A stretch of 7,532 nt of DNA from Coriobacteriales bacterium. GTDB taxonomy: Bacteria; Actinomycetota; Coriobacteriia; Coriobacteriales; UBA8131. Shown piece after piece: positions 5,280 to 7,532 of this stretch (its first letter is position 1; each line of letters opens with the position of its first letter). The stretch spans positions 1-7,532 of the forward strand of contig JAITEK010000083.1 in the NCBI GenBank assembly GCA_031282085.1, in the 5' to 3' direction. The notes below the pieces were generated by a model. That model did no database searches and was not told where the DNA came from. It saw nothing but the letters and a program-made list of their open reading frames with translations. The translations under genes were made by a program, and so were the position numbers.

Positions 5280-6683
5280 TTACAGCACGGCGTAGTCGCG
5301 GATTATCTGCTCGGGATCGCGCCCCTCTGCCTGGAGGCGGATGAGGCGCTGGGCGGGATTCTCCAGGCGCTCGGCGCGCTCGTAGAGGAGGTTGAGGAAG
5401 TGCTCCTCTCCCTTGCCGCGCGCCGCAAGGCCGGCATGGGCGAGCGCGAGCACCTCACGCAGCAGGCGTTTGAGCGCGCCACGGTCAAGCGAGGTAGGCC
5501 ACTCCTGGCGCACCAACAGCTGACGGAGGATGTCGGGCGAAGGAGCGCCCAGCACAAGGACGCTTGGCAGGCCCTGAGCCCCCTCAAGCAGCTCGATGAG
5601 CTGCTCGCTCGCGTCAGCCCCTGCGAGGCCCAGGTGAAAGGCCGCCACGCTCAAAGCGTCGCGCGCCGGCTGACAGCAGCAGCTGCGATACTCGATGGTC
5701 CCGCGGAAGGTGAGGTCGCTGAACTTGTAAGTGCGCAGGTAGGCCACATCGCACTCCTGGGGATCAAAGAGCACGCGGTGCCACTCGCCATCCTCAAAAT
5801 ACTCACCCTCAAACTGCGGCGTGGTCAAGAACTCGGCAATCGGCGTGGGGGTAAAACTCAGATAGTGCCCGTCCCGCTCGGTGCAGAAGATGCTTTGTGC
5901 GGCGATATAACCGAGCAGCTCATCAACGGAACGCGGCACCACGCCGAAAGCGCCTACGTTGCGCGGGTTTTGCCCGTGCATGCTGTCCTCCCAGAGCATG
6001 TCGCGCGCGCAGAGGTAATGCACGCCCCGGTCCTCAAGGACCGAGTTCGCAAACAGCGCCGCCTTGAGCGGCTCCAGCAACTCGTGGGCGTGCAGCGTGC
6101 TGATGAGCGCGTCGCTCGTAACGTCTATCTGCACCTGCGAAGCGCTTGTGAACATGCCGAAGTCGTAGTGCGTATGGAAGTGGTTGGGGCGCGGTTGCAG
6201 CGCTGCCGACTGGAGGAAGCGGTAGAGCATGCGGTAGCGGCCGTTGGGCAGCGGTTCGTGGCGGTTGAGGGTGCGGTGCGGGTTTATGCCGAGGCCGGTG
6301 AGCGTATGGTTGTGCGCAGCGAGCTCCTCCTGGATAAAACGGTAGTAGCGCGCAAAGCGTCGGTGCACCTCGCAGAGGTCGTCAACACGCCCAAAGCTGA
6401 ACTCGAGATTGTTGTACGAGCAGTCGTAACTCAGCGTATCGTTGGTCTGGGGGCAACCCACCGAGTAGATGTTGCCGTGGTTATCAAGCGCCAGCGGCAC
6501 AAAGGAGAACTGCGCGCAAAAGCGCTCGGTGAGGCTGTGCACCACAACAAAGTCGACAGGGTGCTCTGCGAGATTCACCAGGGGAAACTCAAGCTCAACC
6601 CCTGCATACAGAGGCCGCACGGCCCGCGTCGGTTCGACGAGGCGCTTCTCAAGAAGTTCACGCACCTGCTGCCCGTTCAGCAT
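5280..6683 (-). CDS. Glutamate-cysteine ligase-family enzyme (467 aa)
   Basis: The family joins the gamma-carboxyl of glutamate to an amine, usually cysteine, using ATP in the cytoplasm. Visible motifs are a metal/ATP-binding strand GVELEFPLV (28-36), SYNNLEFSFG (89-98), the segment LGINPHRTLN (131-140), FTSASQVQIDVTSD (178-191; compare the TxQVNxD strand of EgtA and plant-type GCL), and GTIEYRSCCCQP (328-339), the position of the usual E-x-R substrate-binding strand. Three consecutive cysteines (335-337) stand there. The length suits the EgtA/plant-type branch rather than E. coli GshA. The start ATG has GGAGG 7 nt upstream. The gene is 18 nt downstream of the amidotransferase-like gene, so the two are probably co-transcribed. 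The name gshA would be a family label only: no GshB partner is visible, so the product could be gamma-glutamylcysteine or another gamma-glutamyl amine. Family assignment is fairly sure; the substrate is not. Confidence 0.85.
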   Translation of the reverse strand: MLNGQQVRELLEKRLVEPTRAVRPLYAGVELEFPLVNLAEHPVDFVVVHSLTERFCAQFSFVPLALDNHGNIYSVGCPQTNDTLSYDCSYNNLEFSFGRVDDLCEVHRRFARYYRFIQEELAAHNHTLTGLGINPHRTLNRHEPLPNGRYRMLYRFLQSAALQPRPNHFHTHYDFGMFTSASQVQIDVTSDALISTLHAHELLEPLKAALFANSVLEDRGVHYLCARDMLWEDSMHGQNPRNVGAFGVVPRSVDELLGYIAAQSIFCTERDGHYLSFTPTPIAEFLTTPQFEGEYFEDGEWHRVLFDPQECDVAYLRTYKFSDLTFRGTIEYRSCCCQPARDALSVAAFHLGLAGADASEQLIELLEGAQGLPSVLVLGAPSPDILRQLLVRQEWPTSLDRGALKRLLREVLALAHAGLAARGKGEEHFLNLLYERAERLENPAQRLIRLQAEGRDPEQIIRDYAVL

Positions 6684-6690
6684 GGCCGTA

Positions 6691-6695
6691 CCTCC
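6691..6695 (-). promoter_or_regulatory. Ribosome binding site of the ligase-family gene
   Basis: GGAGG on the minus strand, 7 nt before the ATG at 6683, in the 18-nt gap after the amidotransferase stop. It confirms the start and the two-gene arrangement. Confidence 0.75.
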
Positions 6696-6701
6696 GTGTC
6701 C

Positions 6702-7532
6702 CTACAGTCCGGCATAGTCCTGGTAAAGGTAGCGCACATCCTTCTCGTTGTCGAAGTACTCATGCTCATGCGAGACGCCGGACAAGACAAGCCGCCCGTG
6801 CTTAAAGGCCAGCGGTGTGCACAGCGGCAGCGGCTGCCAGGCGGGTTGTGGCGTAGTCGCGGCCGTCACCGCGCCAGGCGCTTCCTCGGCCACAGCGAGC
6901 GCGCCCTCAAGCGGAGAAGTGCACAGCAGCATGCGTCCCTCAGAGCTGAGCAGCCTGAGACCTCCCTGGTAGTTACTGTGCACAAAGAACTGGTCGGAGT
7001 CGAAGATGATGAGGTTGAGACAGTTGCCCGCAGACATATCCCGCACCAGCCGCGAGAACACCTCAAAACGCTCGTCGCTTTCCAGCGGCGCACCCTTCTC
7101 GACAATGGCGGCATTAAGGAGGTCGATGAGGTACAGCAGTATCCGCTCACTGTCCGTTGTTCCCACCTGCTGGTGGAAATAGGGATTGAGCGGCTCAAAG
7201 TCGAAGATCGTACCCTTATGGATGAGCGTCCAGTGGCGCCCGCTTGCATCAACGGCGGTAAAGGGATGACAGTTGTCCAGCTCAACCTGGCCGACCGTTG
7301 CCGCGCGGATGTGCGCGAGCACATTGGTGTAATGGCGTGGGCGCGCGAGAAAGTGTTCGGCGTCGGGGCTTTGGTCTGCCCGCTCGGCGGAACGGGTGAT
7401 GTGCGCTTCACGGAAGGAGAGGTCGGCCACACCCCAGCCATGCGGGTTGGAGTCGGCATGCGTGAAGAACTCCCGCAACAGCGAGCTTGCCTCTACTGGC
7501 TCAACCGAGTTGATAGCGAACAGCTGACACAT
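6702..7532 (-). CDS. Class II glutamine amidotransferase-like protein, YafJ/EgtC type (276 aa)
   Basis: Class II amidotransferases use an N-terminal Cys to cleave a gamma-glutamyl amide; stand-alone members such as EgtC hydrolyse gamma-glutamyl conjugates. The mature nucleophile would be Cys2 (MCQLFAIN), exposed after Met removal. Family motifs follow: NPHGWGVA (29-36), HIRAAT (74-79) with the substrate-carboxylate Arg, DNCHPF (86-91), HKGTIF (105-110) and TTDSER (125-130). The third of these is normally HNG, whose Asn helps form the oxyanion hole; here it is Lys. No synthase domain is attached. The ATG begins at the last base of the window, so the coding region appears complete but its promoter and ribosome binding site lie outside. 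It is 18 nt upstream of the glutamate-cysteine ligase-family gene. The pairing recalls EgtA/EgtC, but EgtB and EgtD are not in view. It may act on the ligase's product or a derivative; this is inference. Confidence 0.87.
   Translation of the reverse strand: MCQLFAINSVEPVEASSLLREFFTHADSNPHGWGVADLSFREAHITRSAERADQSPDAEHFLARPRHYTNVLAHIRAATVGQVELDNCHPFTAVDASGRHWTLIHKGTIFDFEPLNPYFHQQVGTTDSERILLYLIDLLNAAIVEKGAPLESDERFEVFSRLVRDMSAGNCLNLIIFDSDQFFVHSNYQGGLRLLSSEGRMLLCTSPLEGALAVAEEAPGAVTAATTPQPAWQPLPLCTPLAFKHGRLVLSGVSHEHEYFDNEKDVRYLYQDYAGL

Overview
The window is about 7.5 kb of GC-rich bacterial DNA (roughly 60% GC by eye). All six recognisable genes are on the minus strand, so transcription runs from high to low coordinates. 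PASTA domains, Pro/Ala-rich wall-spanning tails and no sign of an outer-membrane partner for the ABC exporter point to a Gram-positive. GC level and gene content fit an actinobacterium such as a member of the Coriobacteriia, but this is inferred from overall character, not from a marker gene.

Region 1 (7532-5280) is a two-gene unit. It encodes a class II (Cys N-terminal nucleophile) glutamine amidotransferase-like protein of the YafJ/EgtC type and, 18 nt downstream, a glutamate-cysteine ligase-family enzyme. One enzyme would make gamma-glutamyl bonds and the other would cleave them, the same logic as EgtA and EgtC in ergothioneine synthesis. No other thiol gene is visible. The amidotransferase has Lys where the family normally has the oxyanion-hole Asn, and both proteins end in a DYAxL-like peptide.

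Region 2 (5279-4906) is a 374-bp intergenic stretch. It holds three copies of a 33-bp palindromic repeat, two of them nested in a longer imperfect inverted repeat of about 190 bp. Base changes between copies are compensated within the stems. A candidate extended -10 promoter for the next operon lies directly beside one copy. A fourth, truncated copy lies at the left window edge (1-23) in opposite orientation.

Region 3 (4905-82) is a tightly packed four-gene operon: MacB/FtsX-like ABC permease, its ATPase, a single-pass protein with about five extracellular PASTA-like domains and no kinase domain, and a four-helix membrane protein with two copies of a PH-like module. Spacings are 13 nt, a 4-nt ATGA overlap and 15 nt. 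The set looks like an envelope-associated ABC machine with a peptidoglycan-binding accessory protein. I do not recognise it as a named system, and it is the best candidate here for something undescribed. The operon lies between inverted copies of the palindromic repeat.
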